From Argentina anserina (lineage: Eukaryota > Streptophyta > Magnoliopsida > Rosales > Rosaceae): a stretch of 64,000 nucleotides of DNA. Both the position numbers and the translations under genes were made by a program. Shown here one piece after another: positions 11,801 through 26,449 of this stretch. The stretch covers positions 186,001 to 250,000 of the forward strand of contig NW_026089507.1 in the NCBI RefSeq assembly GCF_933775445.1, given 5' to 3'. The notes beneath the pieces are model-generated. The model was not told the origin of the DNA. It saw only the letters and a list, made by a program, of their open reading frames with translations, and did not search any database. Position 1 is the stretch's first letter. Every line of letters starts with the position of its first letter.

Positions 11801-14140
11801 ATTTGAGAGTTTTCCAAGTGTGGGAGTGTGTTTCTTTCAAACTGAGTATCTTCACATCGTTTGCGTATCTTTACTATTCCAATTGTGCATCTTTACATCG
11901 TTTGCGTATCTTTACTATTCCAATTGTGTATCTTTTCATTTCTCGTTTGAGTATGTTTCTGTATGGCTTCTGATGCGAGTTTCTATTGTATTTGAGAGTT
12001 TTGCAAGTGTGGGAGTGTGTTTCTTTCAAACTGAGTATCTTTACATCGTTTGCGTATCTTTACTATTCCAATTGTGTATCTTTACATCGTTTGCGTATCT
12101 TTACTATTCCAATTGTGTATCTTTTCATTTCTCGTTTGAGTATCTTTCTGTAAGGCTTTCTGATGCGAGTTTCTATTGAATTTGAGAGTTTTCCAAGTGT
12201 GGGAGTGTGTTTCTTTCAAACTGAGTATCTTTACATCGTTTGCATATCTTTACTATTCCAATTGTGCATCTTTACATCGTTTGCGTATCTTTACTATTCC
12301 AATTGTGTATCTTTTCATTTCTCGTTTGAGTATGTTTCTGTATGGCTTCTGATGCGAGTTTCTATTGTATTTGAGAGTTTTGCAAGTGTGGGAGTGTGTT
12401 TCTTTCAAACTGAATATCTTTACATCGTTTGCGTATCTTTACTATTCCAATTCTGTATCCTTACATCGTTTGCGTATCTTTACTATTCCAATTGTGTATC
12501 TTTTCATTTCTCGTTTGAGTATCTTTCTTTAAGGCTTCGGAAGCGAGTTTCTATTGTATTTGTGAGTTTTGCAAATGTGGGAGTGTGTTTCTTTCAAACT
12601 GAGTCTCTTTACATCGTTTGCGTATCTTTACTATTCCAATTGTGTATCTTTACATCGTTTGCGTATCTTTACTATTCCAATTGTGTATCTTTACATCGTT
12701 TGCGTATCTTTACTATTCCAATTGTGTATCTTTTCATTTCTCGTTTGAGTATCTTTCTCTAAGGCTTTCAGATGCGAGTTTCTATTGTATTTGAGAGTTT
12801 TGCAAGTGTGGGAGTGTGTTTCTTTCAAACTGAGTATCTTTACATCGTTTGCGTATCTTTACTATTCCAATTGTGTATCTTTACATCGTTTGCGTATCTT
12901 TACTATTCCAATTGTGTGTCTTTACATCGTTTGCGTATCTTTACTATTCGAATTGTGTATCTTTTCATTTCTCGTTTGAGTATCTTTCTGTAAGGCTTCT
13001 GATGCGAGTTTCTATTGTATTTGAGAGTTTTGCAAGTGTGGGAGTGTGTTTCTTTCAAACTGAGTATCTTTACATCGTTTGCGTATCTTTACTATTCCAA
13101 TTGTGTATCTTTACTTCGTTTGCGTATCTTTACTATTCCAATTGTGTATCTTTTCATTTCTCGTTTGAGTATCTTTCTGTAAGGCTTTCTGATGCGAGTT
13201 TCTATTGAATTTGAGAGTTTTCCAAGTGTGGGAGTGTGTTTCTTTCAAACTAAGTATCTTTACATCGTTTGCGTATCTTTACTATTCCAATTGTGCATCT
13301 TTACATCGTTTGCGTATCTTTACTATTCCAATTGTGTATCTTTTCATTTCTCGTTTGAGTATGTTTCTGTATGGCTTCTGATGCGAGTTTCTATTGTATT
13401 TGAGAGTTTTGCAAGTGTGGGAGTGTGTTTCTTTCAAACTGAGTATCTTTACATCGTTTGCGTATCTTTACTATTCCAATTTTGTATCCTTACATCGTTT
13501 GCGTATCTTTACTATTCCAATTGTGTATCTTTTCATTTCTCGTTTGAGTATCTTTCTTTAAGGCTTCGGAAGCGAGTTTCTATTGTATTTGTGAGTTTTG
13601 CAAATGTGGGAGTGTGTTTCTTTCAAACTGAGTATCTTTACATCGTTTCCGTATCTTTAATATTCCAATTGTGTATCTTTACATCGTTTGCGTATCTTTA
13701 CTATTCCAATTGTGTATCTTTTCATTTCTCGTTTGAGTATCTTTCTCTAAGGCTTTCTGATGCGAGTTTCTATTGTATTTGAGAGTTTTGCAAGTGTGGG
13801 AGTGTGTTTCTTTCAAACTGAGTATCTTTACATCGTTTGCGTATCTTTACTATTCCAATTGTGTATCTTTACATCGTTTGCATATCTTTACTATTCCAAT
13901 TGTGTGTCTTTACATCGTTTGCGTATCTTTAGTATTCGAATTGTGTATCTTTTCATTTCTCGTTTGAGTATCTTTCTGTAAGGCTTCTGATGCGAGTTTC
14001 TATTGTATTTGAGAGTTTTGCAAGTGTGGGAGTGTGTTTCTTTCAAACTGAGTATCTTTACATCGTTTGCGTATCTTTACTATTCCAATTGTGTGTCTTT
14101 ACATCGTTTGCGTATCTTTACTATTCGAATTGTGTATCTT
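8118..14140 (+). repeat. Tandem duplication, period 3005 bp
   Basis: Two consecutive copies of about 3005 bp share every variant I compared: 8359/11364, 8779/11784, 9158/12163, 9767/12772, 10187/13192, 10755/13760 and 10985/13990. Shared private marks include ATCTTCACATCG (8846/11851), a CAAACTAAG variant (10240/13245) and TTTCCGTATCTTTAATATTCC (10640/13645, two adjacent changes). The near identity points to recent unequal exchange or replication-based amplification. Confidence 0.88.
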
Positions 14141-15080
14141 TTCATTTCTCGTTTGAGTATCTTTCTTTAAGGCTTCGGAAGCGAGTTTCTATTGTATTTG
14201 TGAGTTTTGCAAATGTGGGAGTGTGTTTCTTTCAAACTGAGTATCTTTACATCGTTTGCGTATCTTTACTATTCCAATTGTGTATCTTTACATCGTTTGC
14301 GTATCTTTACTATTCCAATTGTGTATCTTTTCATTTCTCGTTTGAGTATCTTTCTCTAAGGCTTTCTGATGCGAGTTTCTATTGTATTTGAGAGTTTTGC
14401 AAGTGTGGGAGTGTGTTTCTTTCAAACTGAGTATCTTTACATCGTTTGCGTATCTTTACTATCCCAATTGTCTATCTTTACATCGTTTGCATATCTTTAC
14501 TATTCCAATTGTGTGTCTTTACATCGTTTGCGTATCTTTAGTATTCGAATTGTGTATCTTTTCATTTCTCGTTTGAGTATCTTTCTGTAAGGCTTCTGAT
14601 GCGAGTTTCTATTGTATTTGAGAGTTTTGCAAGTGTGGGAGTGTGTTTCTTTCAAACTGAGTATCTTTACATCGTTTGCGTATCTTTACTATTCCAATTG
14701 TGTGTCTTTACATCGTTTGCGTATCTTTACTATTCGAATTGTGTATCTTTTCATTTCTCGTTTGAGTATCTTTCTTTAAGGCTTCGGAAGCGAGTTTCTA
14801 TTGTATTTGTGAGTTTTGCAAATGTGGGAGTGTGTTTCTTTCAAACTGAGTATCTTTACATCGTTTGCGTATCTTTACTATTCCAATTGTGTATCTTTAC
14901 ATCGTTTGCGTATCTTTACTATTCCAATTGTGTATCTTTTCATTTCTCGTTTGAGTATCTTTCTCTAAGGCTTTCTGATGCGAGTTTCTATTGTATTTGA
15001 GAGTTTTGCAAGTGTGGGAGTGTGTTTCTTTCAAACTGAGTATCTTTACATCGTTTGCGTATCTTTACTATTCCAATTGT
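13500..15080 (+). repeat. Tandem duplication, period 609 bp
   Basis: Landmarks 13760/14369 and 13990/14599 repeat at 609 bp, and the same spacing separates 10755 from 11364 inside the older 3005-bp copy. The second copy has acquired private changes, such as ATCCCAATTGTC near 14462. Boundaries are estimates. Confidence 0.75.
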
Positions 15081-18000
15081 GCATCTTTACATCGTTTGCG
15101 TATCTTTACTATTCCAATTGTGTATCTTTTCATTTCTCGTTTGAGTATGTTTCTGTAGGGCTTCTGATGCGAGTTTCTATTGTATTTGAGAGTTTTGCAA
15201 GTGTGGGAGTGTGTTTCTTTCAAACTGAGTATCTTTACATCGTTTGCGTATCTTTACTATTCCAATTCTGTATCCTTACATCGTTTGCGTATCTTTACTA
15301 TTCCAATTGTGTATCTTTTCATTTCTCGTTTGAGTATCTTTCTTTAAGGCTTCGGAAGCGAGTTTCTATTGTATTTGTGAGTTTTGCAAATGTGGGAGTG
15401 TGTTTCTTTCAAACTGAGTATCTTTACATCGTTTACGTATATTTACTATTCCAATTGTGTATCTTTACATCGTTTGCGTATCTTTACTATTCCAATTATG
15501 TATCTTTTCATTTCTCGTTTGAGTATCTTTCTCTAAGGCTTTCTGATGCGAGTTTCTATTGTATTTGAGAGTTTTGCAAGTGTGGGAGTGTGTTTCTTTC
15601 AAACTGAGTATCTTTACATCGTTTGCGTATCTTTACTATTCCAATTGTGTATCTTTACATCGTTTGCGTATCTTTACTATTCCAATTGTGTGTCTTTACA
15701 GCGTTTGCGTATCTTTACTATTCGAATTGTGTATCTTTTCATTTCTCGTTTGAGTATCTTTCTGTAAGGCTTCTGATGCGAGTTTCTATTGTATTTGAGA
15801 GTTTTGCAAGTGTGGGAGTGTGTTTCTTTCAAACTGAGTATCTTTACATCGTTTGCGTATCTTTACTATTCCAATTGTGTATCTTTTCATTTCTCGTTTG
15901 AGTATCTTTCTGTAAGGCTTCTGATGCGAGTTTCTATTGTATTTAAGAGTTTTGCAAGTGTGGGAGTGTGTTTCTTTCAAACTGAGTATCTTTACATCGT
16001 TTGCGTATCTTTACTATTCCAATTGTGTATCTTTACTTCGTTTGCGTATCTTTACTATTCCAATTGTGTATCTTTTCATTTCTCGTTTGAGTATGTTTCT
16101 GTATGGCTTCTGATGCGAGTTTCTATTGTATTTGAGAGTTTTGCAAGTGTGGGAGTGTGTTTCTTTCAAACTGAGTATCTTTACATTGTTTGCGTATCTT
16201 TACTATTCCAATTGTGTATCTTTACATCGTTTGCGTATCTTTACTATTCCAATTGTGTATCTTTTTATTTCTCGTTTGAGTATCTTTCTGTAAGGCTTCT
16301 GAAGCGAGTTTCTATTTTATTTGTAAGTTTTGCAAATGTGGGAGTGTGTTTCTTTCAAACTGAGTATCTTTACATCGTTTGCGTATCTTTACTATTCCAA
16401 CTGTGTATCTTTACATCGTTTGCGTATCTTTACTATTCCAATTGTGTATCTTTTCATTTCTCGTTTGAGTATCTTTCTCTAAGGCTTTCTGATGCGAGTT
16501 TCTATTGTATTTGAGAGTTTTGCAAGTGTGGGAGTGTGTTTCTTTCAAACTGAGTATCTTTACATCGTTTGCGTATCTTTACTATTCCAATTTTGTATCC
16601 TTACATCGTTTGCGTATCTTTACTATTCCAACTGTGTATCTTTTCATTTCTCGTTTGAGTATCTTTCTTTAAGGCTTCGGAAGCGAGTTTCTATTGTATT
16701 TGTGAGTTTTGCAAATGTGGGAGTGTGTTTCTTTCAAACTGAGTATCTTTACATCGTTTGCGTATCTTTAATATTCCAATTGTGTATCTTTACATCGTTT
16801 GCGTATCTTTACTATTCCAATTGTGTATCTTTTCATTTCTCGTTTGAGTATCTTTCTCTAAGGCTTTCTGATGCGAGTTTCTATTGTATTTGAGAGTTTT
16901 GCAAGTGTGGGAGTGTGTTTCTTTCAAACTGAGTATCTTTACATCGTTTGCGTATCTTTACTATTCCAATTGTGTATCTTTACATCGTTTGCGTATCTTT
17001 ACTATTCCAATTGTGTGTCTTTACATCGTTTGCGTATCTTTACTATTCGAATTGTGTATCTTTTCATTTCTCGTTTGAGTATCTTTCTGTAAGGCTTCTG
17101 ATGCGAGTTTCTATTGTATTTGAGAGTTTTGCAAGTGTGGGAGTGTGTTTCTTTCAAACTGAGTATTTTTACATCGTTTGCGTATCTTTACTATTCCAAT
17201 TGTGTGTCTTTACATCGTTTGCGTATCTTTACTATTCGAATTGTGTATCTTTTCATTTCTCGTTTGAGTATCTTTCTTTAAGGCTTCGGAAGCGAGTTTC
17301 TATTGTATTTGTGAGTTTTGCAAATGTGGGAGTGTGTTTCTTTCAAACTGAGTATCTTTACATCGTTTGCGTATCTTTACTATTCCAATTGTGTATCTTT
17401 ACATCGTTTGCGTATCTTTACTATTCCAATTGTGTATCTTTTCATTTCTCGTTTGAGTATCTTTCTCTAAGGCTTTCTGATGCGAGTTTCTATTGTATTT
17501 GAGAGTTTTGCAAGTGTGGGAGTGTGTTTCTTTCAAACTGAGTATCTTTACATCGTTTGCGTATCTTTACTATTCCAATTGTGCATCTTTACATCGTTTG
17601 CGTATCTTTACTATTCCAATTGTGTATCTTTTCATTTCTCGTTTGAGTATGTTTCTGTATGGCTTCTGATGCGAGTTTCTATTGTATTTGAGAGTTTTGC
17701 AAGTGTGGGAGTGTGTTTCTTTCAAACTGAGTATCTTTACATCGTTTGCGTATCTTTACTATTCCAATTGTGTATCTTTACATCGTTTGCGTATCTTTAC
17801 TATTCCAATTCTGTATCCTTACATCGTTTGCGTATCTTTACTATTCCAATTGTGTATCTTTTCATTTCTCGTTTGAGTATCTTTCTTTAAGGCTTCGGAA
17901 GCGAGTTTCTATTGTATTTGTGAGTTTTGCAAGTGTGGGAGTGTGTTTCTTTCAAACTGAGTATCTTTACATCGTTTGCGTATCTTTACTATTCCAATTG

Positions 18001-18239
18001 TGTATCTTTACATCGTTTGCGTATCTTTACTATTCCAATTGTGTATCTTTTCATTTCTCGTTTGAGTATCTTTCTCTAAGGCTTTCTGATGCGAGTTTCT
18101 ATTGTATTTGAGAGTTTTGCAAGTGTGGGAGTGTGTTTCTTTCAAACTGAGTATCTTTACATCGTTTGCGTATCTTTACTATTCCAATTGTGTATCTTTA
18201 CATCGTTTGCGTATCTTTACTATTCCAATTGTGTGTCTT

Positions 18240-21200
18240 TACATCGTTTGCGTATCTTTACTATTCGAATTGTGTATCTTTTCATTTCTCGTTTGAGTAT
18301 CTTTCTGTAAGGCTTCTGATGCGAGTTTCTATTGTATTTGAGAGTTTTGCAAGTGTGGGAGTGTGTTTCTTTCAAACTGAGTATCTTTACATCGTTTGCG
18401 TATCTTTACTATTCCAATTGTGTATCTTTACTTCGTTTGCGTATCTTTACTATTCCAATTGTGTATCTTTTCATTTCTCGTTTGAGTATCTTTCTGTAAG
18501 GCTTTCTGATGCGAGTTTCTATTGAATTTGAGAGTTTTCCAAGTGTGGGAGTGTGTTTCTTTCAAACTAAGTATCTTTACATCGTTTGCGTATCTTTACT
18601 ATTCCAATTGTGAATCTTTACATCGTTTGCGTATCTTTACTATTCCAATTGTGTATCTTTTCATTTCTCGTTTGAGTATGTTTCTGTATGGCTTCTGATG
18701 CGAGTTTCTATTGTATTTGAGAGTTTTGCAAGTGTGGGAGTGTGTTTCTTTCAAACTGAGTATCTTTACATCGTTTGCGTATCTTTACTATTCCAATTCT
18801 GTATCCTTACATCGTTTGCGTATCTTTACTATTCCAATTGTGTATCTTTTCATTTCTCGTTTGAGTATCTTTCTTTAAGGCTTCGGAAGCGAGTTTCTAT
18901 TGTATTTGTGAGTTTTGCAAATGTGGGAGTGTGTTTCTTTCAAACTGAGTATCTTTACATCGTTTGCGTATCTTTACTATTCCAATTGTGTATCTTTACA
19001 TCGTTTGCGTATCTTTACTATTCCAATTGTGTATCTTTTCATTTCTCGTTTGAGTATCTTTCTCTAAGGCTTTCTGATGCGAGTTTCTATTGTATTTGAG
19101 AGTTTTGCAAGTGTGGGAGTGTGTTTCTTTCAAACTGAGTATCTTTACATCGTTTGCGTATCTTTACTATTCCAATTGTGTATCTTTACATCGTTTGCGT
19201 ATCTTTACTATTCCAATTGTGTGTCTTTACAGCGTTTGCGTATCTTTACTATTCGAATTGTGTATCTTTTCATTTCTCGTTTGAGTATCTTTCTGTAAGG
19301 CTTCTGATGCGAGTTTCTATTGTATTTGAGAGTTTTGCAAGTGTGGGAGTGTGTTTCTTTCAAACTGAGTATCTTTACATCGTTTGTGTATCTTTACTAT
19401 TCCAATTGTGTATCTTTTCATTTCTCGTTTGAGTATCTTTCTGTATGGCTTTCTGATGCGAGTTTTTATTGAATTTGAGAGTTTTCCAAGTGTGGGAGTG
19501 TGTTTCTTTCAAACTGAGTATCTTTACATCGTTTGCGTATCTTTACTATTCCAATTGTGCATCTTTACATCGTTTGCGTATCTTTACTCTTCCAATTGTG
19601 TATCTTTTCATTTCTCGTTTGAGTATCTTTCTGTAAGGCTTCTGAAGCGAGTTTCTATTGTATTTGAGAGTTTTGCAAGTGTGGGAGTGTGTTTCTTTCA
19701 AACTGAGTATCTTTACATCGTTTGCGTATCTTTACTATTCCAATTCTGTATCCTTACATCGTTTGCGTATCTTTACTATTCCAATTGTGTATCTTTTCAT
19801 TTCTCTTTTGAGTATCTTTCTTTAAGGCTTCGGAAGCGAGTTTCTATTGTATTTGTGAGTTTTGCAAATGTGGGAGTGTGTTTCTTTCAAACTGAGTATC
19901 TTTACATCGTTTGCGTATCTTTACTATTCCAATTGTGTATCTTTACATCGTTTGCGTATCTTTACTATTCCAATTGTGTATCTTTTCATTTCTCGTTTGA
20001 GTATCTTTCTCTAAGGCTTTCTGATGCGAGTTTCTATTGTATTTGAGAGTTTTGCAAGTGTGGGAGTGTGTTTCTTTCAAACTGAGTATCTTTACATCGT
20101 TTGCGTATCTTTACTATTCCAATTGTGTATGTTTACATCGTTTGCGTATCTTTACTATTCCAATTGTGTGTCTTTACATCGTTTGCGTATCTTTACTATT
20201 CGAATTGTGTATCTTTTCATTTCTCGTTTGAGTATCTTTCTGTAAGGCTTCTGATGCGAGTTTCTATTGTATTTGAGAGTTTTGCAAGTGTGGGAGTGTG
20301 TTTCTTTCAAACTGAGTATCTTTACATCGTTTGCGTATCTTTACTATTCCAATTGTGTATCTTTACTTCATTTGCGTATCTTTACTATTCCAATTGTGTA
20401 TCTTTTCATTTCTCGTTTGAGTATCTTTCTGTAAGGCTTTCTGATGCGAGTTTCTATTGAATTTGAGAGTTTTCCAAGTGTGGGAGTGTGTTTCTTTCAA
20501 ACTGAGTATCTTTACATCGTTTGCGTATCTTTACTATTCCAATTGTGTATCTTTACTTCGTTTGCGTATCTTTACTATTCCAATTGTGTATCTTTTCATT
20601 TCTCGTTCGAGTATCTCTCTGTAAGGCTTTCTGATGCGAGTTTCTATTGAATTTGAGAGTTTTGCAAGTGTGGGAGTGTGTTTCTTTCAAACTGAGTATC
20701 TTTACATTGTTTGCGTATCTTTACTATTCCAATTGTGTATCTTTACATCGTTTGCGTATCTTTACTATTCCAATTGTGTATCTTTTCATTTCTCGTTTGA
20801 GTATGTTTCTGTATGGCTTCTGATGCGAGTTTCTATTGAATTTGAGAGTTTTGCAAGTGTGGGAGTGTGTTTCTTTCAAACTGAGTATCTTTACATGGTT
20901 TGCGTATCTTTACTATTCCAATTGTGTATCTTTACATCGTTTGCGTATCTTTACTATTCCAATTGTGTATCTTTTCATCGTTTGCGTATCTTTACTATTC
21001 GAATTGTGTATCTTTTCATTTCTCGTTTGAGTATCTTTCTGTAAGGCTTCTGATGCGAGTTTCTATTGTATTTGAGAGTTTTGCAAGTGTGGGAGTGTGT
21101 TTCTTTCAAACTGAGTATCTTTACATCGTTTGCGTATCTTTACTATTCCAATTGTGTATCTTTACTTCGTTTGCGTATCTTTACTATTCCAATTGTGTAT

Positions 21201-22474
21201 CTTTTCATTTCTCGTTTGAGTATCTTTCTGTAAGGCTTTCTGATGCGAGTTTCTATTGAATTTGAGAGTTTTCCAAGTGTGGGAGTGTGTTTCTTTCAAA
21301 CTAAGTATCTTTACATCGTTTGCGTATCTTTACTATTCCAATTGTGAATCTTTACATCGTTTGCGTATCTTTACTATTCCAATTGTGTATCTTTTCATTT
21401 CTCGTTTGAGTATGTTTCTGTATGGCTTCTGATGCGAGTTTCTATTGTATTTGAGAGTTTTGCAAGTGTGGGAGTGTGTTTCTTTCAAACTGAGTATCTT
21501 TACATCGTTTGCGTATCTTTACTATTCCAATTCTGTATCCTTACATCGTTTGCGTATCTTTACTATTCCAATTGTGTATCTTTTCATTTCTCGTTTGAGT
21601 ATCTTTCTTTAAGGCTTCGGAAGCGAGTTTCTATTGTATTTGTGAGTTTTGCAAATGTGGGAGTGTGTTTCTTTCAAACTGAGTATCTTTACATCGTTTG
21701 CGTATCTTTACTATTCCAATTGTGTATCTTTACATCGTTTGCGTATCTTTACTATTCCAATTGTGTATCTTTTCATTTCTCGTTTGAGTATCTTTCTCTA
21801 AGGCTTTCTGATGCGAGTTTCTATTGTATTTGAGAGTTTTGCAAGTGTGGGAGTGTGTTTCTTTCAAACTGAGTATCTTTACATCGTTTGCGTATCTTTA
21901 CTATTCCAATTGTGTATCTTTACATCGTTTGCGTATCTTTACTATTCCAATTGTGTGTCTTTACAGCGTTTGCGTATCTTTACTATTCGAATTGTGTATC
22001 TTTTCATTTCTCGTTTGAGTATCTTTCTGTAAGGCTTCTGATGCGAGTTTCTATTGTATTTGAGAGTTTTGCAAGTGTGGGAGTGTGTTTCTTTCAAACT
22101 GAGTATCTTTACATCGTTTGCGTATCTTTACTATTCCAATTGTGTATCTTTTCATTTCTCGTTTGAGTATCTTTCTGTAAGGCTTTCTGATGCGAGTTTT
22201 TATTGAATTTGAGAGTTTTCCAAGTGTGGGAGTGTGTTTCTTTCAAACTGAGTATCTTTACATCGTTTGCGTATCTTTACTATTCCAATTGTGCATCTTT
22301 ACATCGTTTGCGTATCTTTACTATTCCAATTGTGTATCTTTTCATTTCTCGTTTGAGTATCTTTCTGTAAGGCTTCTGAAGCGAGTTTCTATTGTATTTG
22401 AGAGTTTTGCAAGTGTGGGAGTGTGTTTCTTTCAAACTGAGTATCTTTACATCGTTTGCGTATCTTTACTATTC
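18240..22474 (+). repeat. Duplication with 2734-bp offset
   Basis: A segment of roughly 1.5 kb at 18240-19740 recurs at 20974-22474 (landmarks 18698/21432, 19077/21811 and 19154/21888). Both copies carry CTTTACAGCGTTTGC (19227/21961), a GTGAATC variant and GAGTTTTTATTG. The last CTTTACAGCG mark is also seen near 15698. Confidence 0.8.
20444..20633 (+). repeat. Typical two-subrepeat satellite unit (190 bp)
   Basis: This is a representative unit measured between ATGCGAG landmarks. It contains the unique part, two 41-bp subrepeats, the TATCTTTTCATTTCTCG block and the CTGTAAGGCTTTCTG block. It carries the GAATTTGAGAG and TTTCCAAG variants of the unique part and a TTCGTTTGC variant (for ATCGTTTGC) in its second subrepeat. 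Confidence 0.92.
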
Positions 22475-25400
22475 CAATTGTGTATCTTTACTTCGTTTGC
22501 GTATCTTTACTATTCCAATTGTGTATCTTTTCATTTCTCGTTCGAGTATCTCTCTGTAAGGCTTTCTGATGCGAGTTTCTATTGAATTTGAGAGTTTTGC
22601 AAGTGTGGGAGTGTGTTTCTTTCAAACTGAGTATCTTTACATTGTTTGCGTATCTTTACTATTCCAATTGTGTATCTTTACATCGTTTGCGTATCTTTAC
22701 TATTCCAATTGTGTATCTTTTCATTTCTCGTTTGAGTATCTTTCTGTAAGGCTTCTGAAGCGAGTTTCTATTTTATTTGTGAGTTTTGCAAATGTGGGAG
22801 TGTGTTTCTTTCAAACTGAGTATCTTTACATCGTTTGCGTATCTTTACTATTCCAATTGTGTATCTTTACATCGTTTGCGTATCTTTACTATTCCAATTT
22901 TGTATCTTTTCATTTCTCGTTTGAGTATCTTTCTCTAAGGCTTTCTGATGCTAGTTTCTATTGTATTTGAGAGTTTTGCAAGTGTGGGAGTGTGTTTCTT
23001 TCAAACTGAGTATCTTTACATCGTTTGCGTATCTTTACTATTCCAATTGTGTATCTTTACATCGTTTGCGTATCTTTATTATTCCAATTGTGTATCTTTT
23101 CATTTCTCGTTTGAGTATCTTTCTGTAAGGATTCTGATGCGAGTTTCTATTGAATTTGAGAGTTTTGCAAGTGTGGGAGTGTGTTTCTTTCAAACTGAGT
23201 ATCTTTACATGGTTTGCGTATCTTTACTATTCCAATTGTGTATCTTTACATCGTTTGCGTATCTTTACTATTCCAATTGTGTATCTTTTCATTTCTCGTT
23301 TGAGTATCTTTCTGTAAGGCTTCTGAAGCGAGTTTCTATTTTATTTGTGAGTTTTGCAAATGTGGGAGTGTGTTTCTTTCAAACTGAGTATCTTTACATC
23401 GTTTGCGTATCTTTACTATTCCAATTGTGTATCTTTACATCGTTTGCGTATCTTTACTATTCCAATTTTGTATCTTTTCATTTCTCGTTTGAGTATCTTT
23501 CTTTAAGGCTTCGGAAGCGAGTTTCTATTGTATTTGTGAGTTTTGCAAATGTGGGAGTGTGTTTCTTTCAAACTGAGTATCTTTACATCGTTTGCGTATC
23601 TTTACTATTCCAATTGTGCATCTTTACATCGTTTGCGTATCTTTACTATTCCAATTGTGTATCTTTTCATTTCTCGTTTGAGTATGTTTCTGTATGGCTT
23701 CTGATGCAAGTTTCTATTGTATTTGAGAGTTTTGCAAGTGTGGGAGTGTGTTTCTTTCAAACTGAGTATCTTTACATTGTTTGCGTATCTTTACTATTCC
23801 AATTGTGTATCTTTACATCGTTTGCGTATCTTTACTACTCCAATTGTGTATCTTTTCATTTCTCGTTTGAGTATCTTTCTGTAAGGCTTCTGAAGCGAGT
23901 TTCTATTTTATTTGTGAGTTTTGCAAATGTGGGAGTGTGTTTCTTTCAAACTGAGTATCTTTACATCGTTTGCGTATCTTTACTATTCCAATTGTGTATC
24001 TTTACATCGTTTGCGTATCTTTACTATTCCAATTTTGTATCTTTTCATTTCTCGTTTGAGTATCTTTCTCTAAGGCTTTCTGATGCGAGTTTCTATTGTA
24101 TTTGAGAGTTTTGCAAGTGTGGGAGTGTGTTTCTTTCAAACTGAGTATCTTTACATCGTTTGCGTATCTTTACTATTCCAATTGTGTATCTTTACATCGT
24201 TTGCGTATCTTTATTATTCCAATTGTGTATCTTTTCATTTCTCGTTTGAGTATCTTTCTGTAAGGATTCTGATGCGAGTTTCTATTGAATTTGAGAGTTT
24301 TGCAAGTGTGGGAGTGTGTTTCTTTCAAACTGAGTATCTTTACATCGTTTGCGTATCTTTACTATTCCAATTGTGTATCTTTACATCGTTTGCGTATCTT
24401 TACTATTCCAATTGTGTATCTTTTCATTTCTCGTTCGAGTATCTCTCTGTAAGGCTTTCTGATGCGAGTTTCTATTGAATTTGAGAGTTTTCCAAGTGTG
24501 GGAGTGTGTTTCTTTCAAACTGAGTATCTTTACATCGTTTGCGTATCTTTACTATTCCAATTGTGCATCTTTACATCGTTTGCGTATCTTTACTATTCCA
24601 ATTGTGTATCTTTTCATTTCTCGTTTGAGTATGTTTCTGTATGGCTTCTGATGCGAGTTTCTATTGTATTTGAGAGTTTTGCAAGTGTGGGAGTGTGTTT
24701 CTTTCAAACTGAGTATCTTTACATCGTTTGCGTATCTTTACTATTCCAATTGTGTATCTTTACATCGTTTGCGTATCTTTACTATTCCAATTGTGTATCT
24801 TTTCATTTCTCGTTTGAGTATCTTTCTGTAAGGCTTTCTGATGCGAGTTTCTATTGAATTTGAGAGTTTTCCAAGTTTGGGAGTGTGTTTCTTTCAAACT
24901 GAGTATCTTTACATCGTTTGCGTATCTTTACTATTCCAATTGTGCATCTTTACATCGTTTGCGTATCTTTACTATTCCAATTGTGTATCTTTTCATTTCT
25001 CGTTTGAGTATGTTTCTGTATGGCTTCTGATGCGAGTTTCTATTGTATTTGAGAGTTTTGCAAGTGTGGGAGTGTGTTTCTTTCAAACTGAGTATCTATA
25101 CATCGTTTGCGTATCTTTACTATTCCAATTGTGTATCTTTACATCGTTTGCGTATCTTTACTATTCCAATTGTGTATGTTTTCATTTCTCGTTTGAGTAT
25201 CTTTCTGTAAGGCTTTCTGATGCGAGTTTCTATTGAATTTGAGAGTTTTGCAAGGGTGGGAGTGTGTTTCTGTCAAACTGAGTATCTTTACATCGTTTGC
25301 GTATCTTTACTATTCCAATTGTGTATCTTTTCATTTCTCGTTTGAGTATGTTTCTATATGGCTTCTGATGCGAGTTTCTATTGTATTTGAGAGTTTTGCA

Positions 25401-26449
25401 AGTGTGGGAGTGCGTTTCTTTCAAACTGCGTACCTTTACATCGTTTTCGTATCTTTACTATTCCAATTGTGTATCTTTTCATTTCTCGTTTGAGGATCTT
25501 TCTGTAAGGCTTTCTGATGCGAGTTTCTATTGAATTTGAGAATTTTGCAAGTGTGGGAGTGTGTTTCTTTCAAACTGAGTATCTTTACATCGTTTGCGTA
25601 TCTTTACTGTTCCAATTGTGCATCTTTACATCGTTTGCGTATCTTTACTATTCCAATTGTGTATCTTTTCATTTCTCGTTTGAGTATGTTTCTGTATGGC
25701 TTCTGATGCGAGTTTCTATTGTATTTGAGAGTTTTGCAAGTGTGGGAGTATGTTTCTTTCAAACTGAGTATCTTTACATCGTTTTCGTATCTTTACTATT
25801 CCAATTGTGTATCTTTTCATTTCTCGTTTGAGGATCTTTCTGTAAGGCTTTCTGATGCGAGTTTCTATTGAATTTGAGAATTTTGCAAGTGTGGGAGTGT
25901 GTTTCTTTCAAACTGAGTATCTTTACATCGTTTGCGTATCTTTACTGTTCCAATTGTGCATCTTTACATCGTTTGCGTATCTTTACTATTCCAATTGTGT
26001 ATCTTTTCATTTCTCGTTTGAGTATGTTTCTGTATGGCTTCTGATGCGAGTTTCTATTGTATTTAAGAGTTTTGCAAGTGTGGGAGTGTGTTTCTTTCAA
26101 ACTGAGTATCTTTACATCGTTTGCGTATCTTTACTATTCCAATTGTGTATCTTTACATCGTTTGCGTATCTTTACTATTCCAATTGTGTATCTTTTCATT
26201 TCTCGTTTGAGTATCTTTCTCTAAGGCTTTCTGATGCGAGTTTCTATTGAATTTGAGAGTTTTCCAAGTGTGGGAGTGTGTTTCTTTCAAACTGAGTATC
26301 TTTACATCGTTTGCGTATCTTTACTATTCCAATTGTGCATCTTTACATCGTTTGCGTATCTTTACTATTCCAATTGTGTATCTTTTCATTTCTCGTTTGA
26401 GTATGTTTCTGTATGGCTTCTGATGCGAGTTTCTATTGTATTTGAGAGA

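Noticed and set aside
15786..15980. Minus-strand 64-76-codon frames in the satellite
   Set aside because: They are complement frames of the same repeat, recurring wherever a particular unit variant occurs. No start context or domain was seen.
22948..24105. 385-codon open frame in the satellite, and the many 60-240-codon frames throughout both blocks
   Set aside because: They are translations of the repeat. 189-bp units are 63 codons long and keep one frame open until a 190-bp unit shifts it. The peptide is a repeated hydrophobic string with no domain, and frames start and stop with unit length, not at gene signals.
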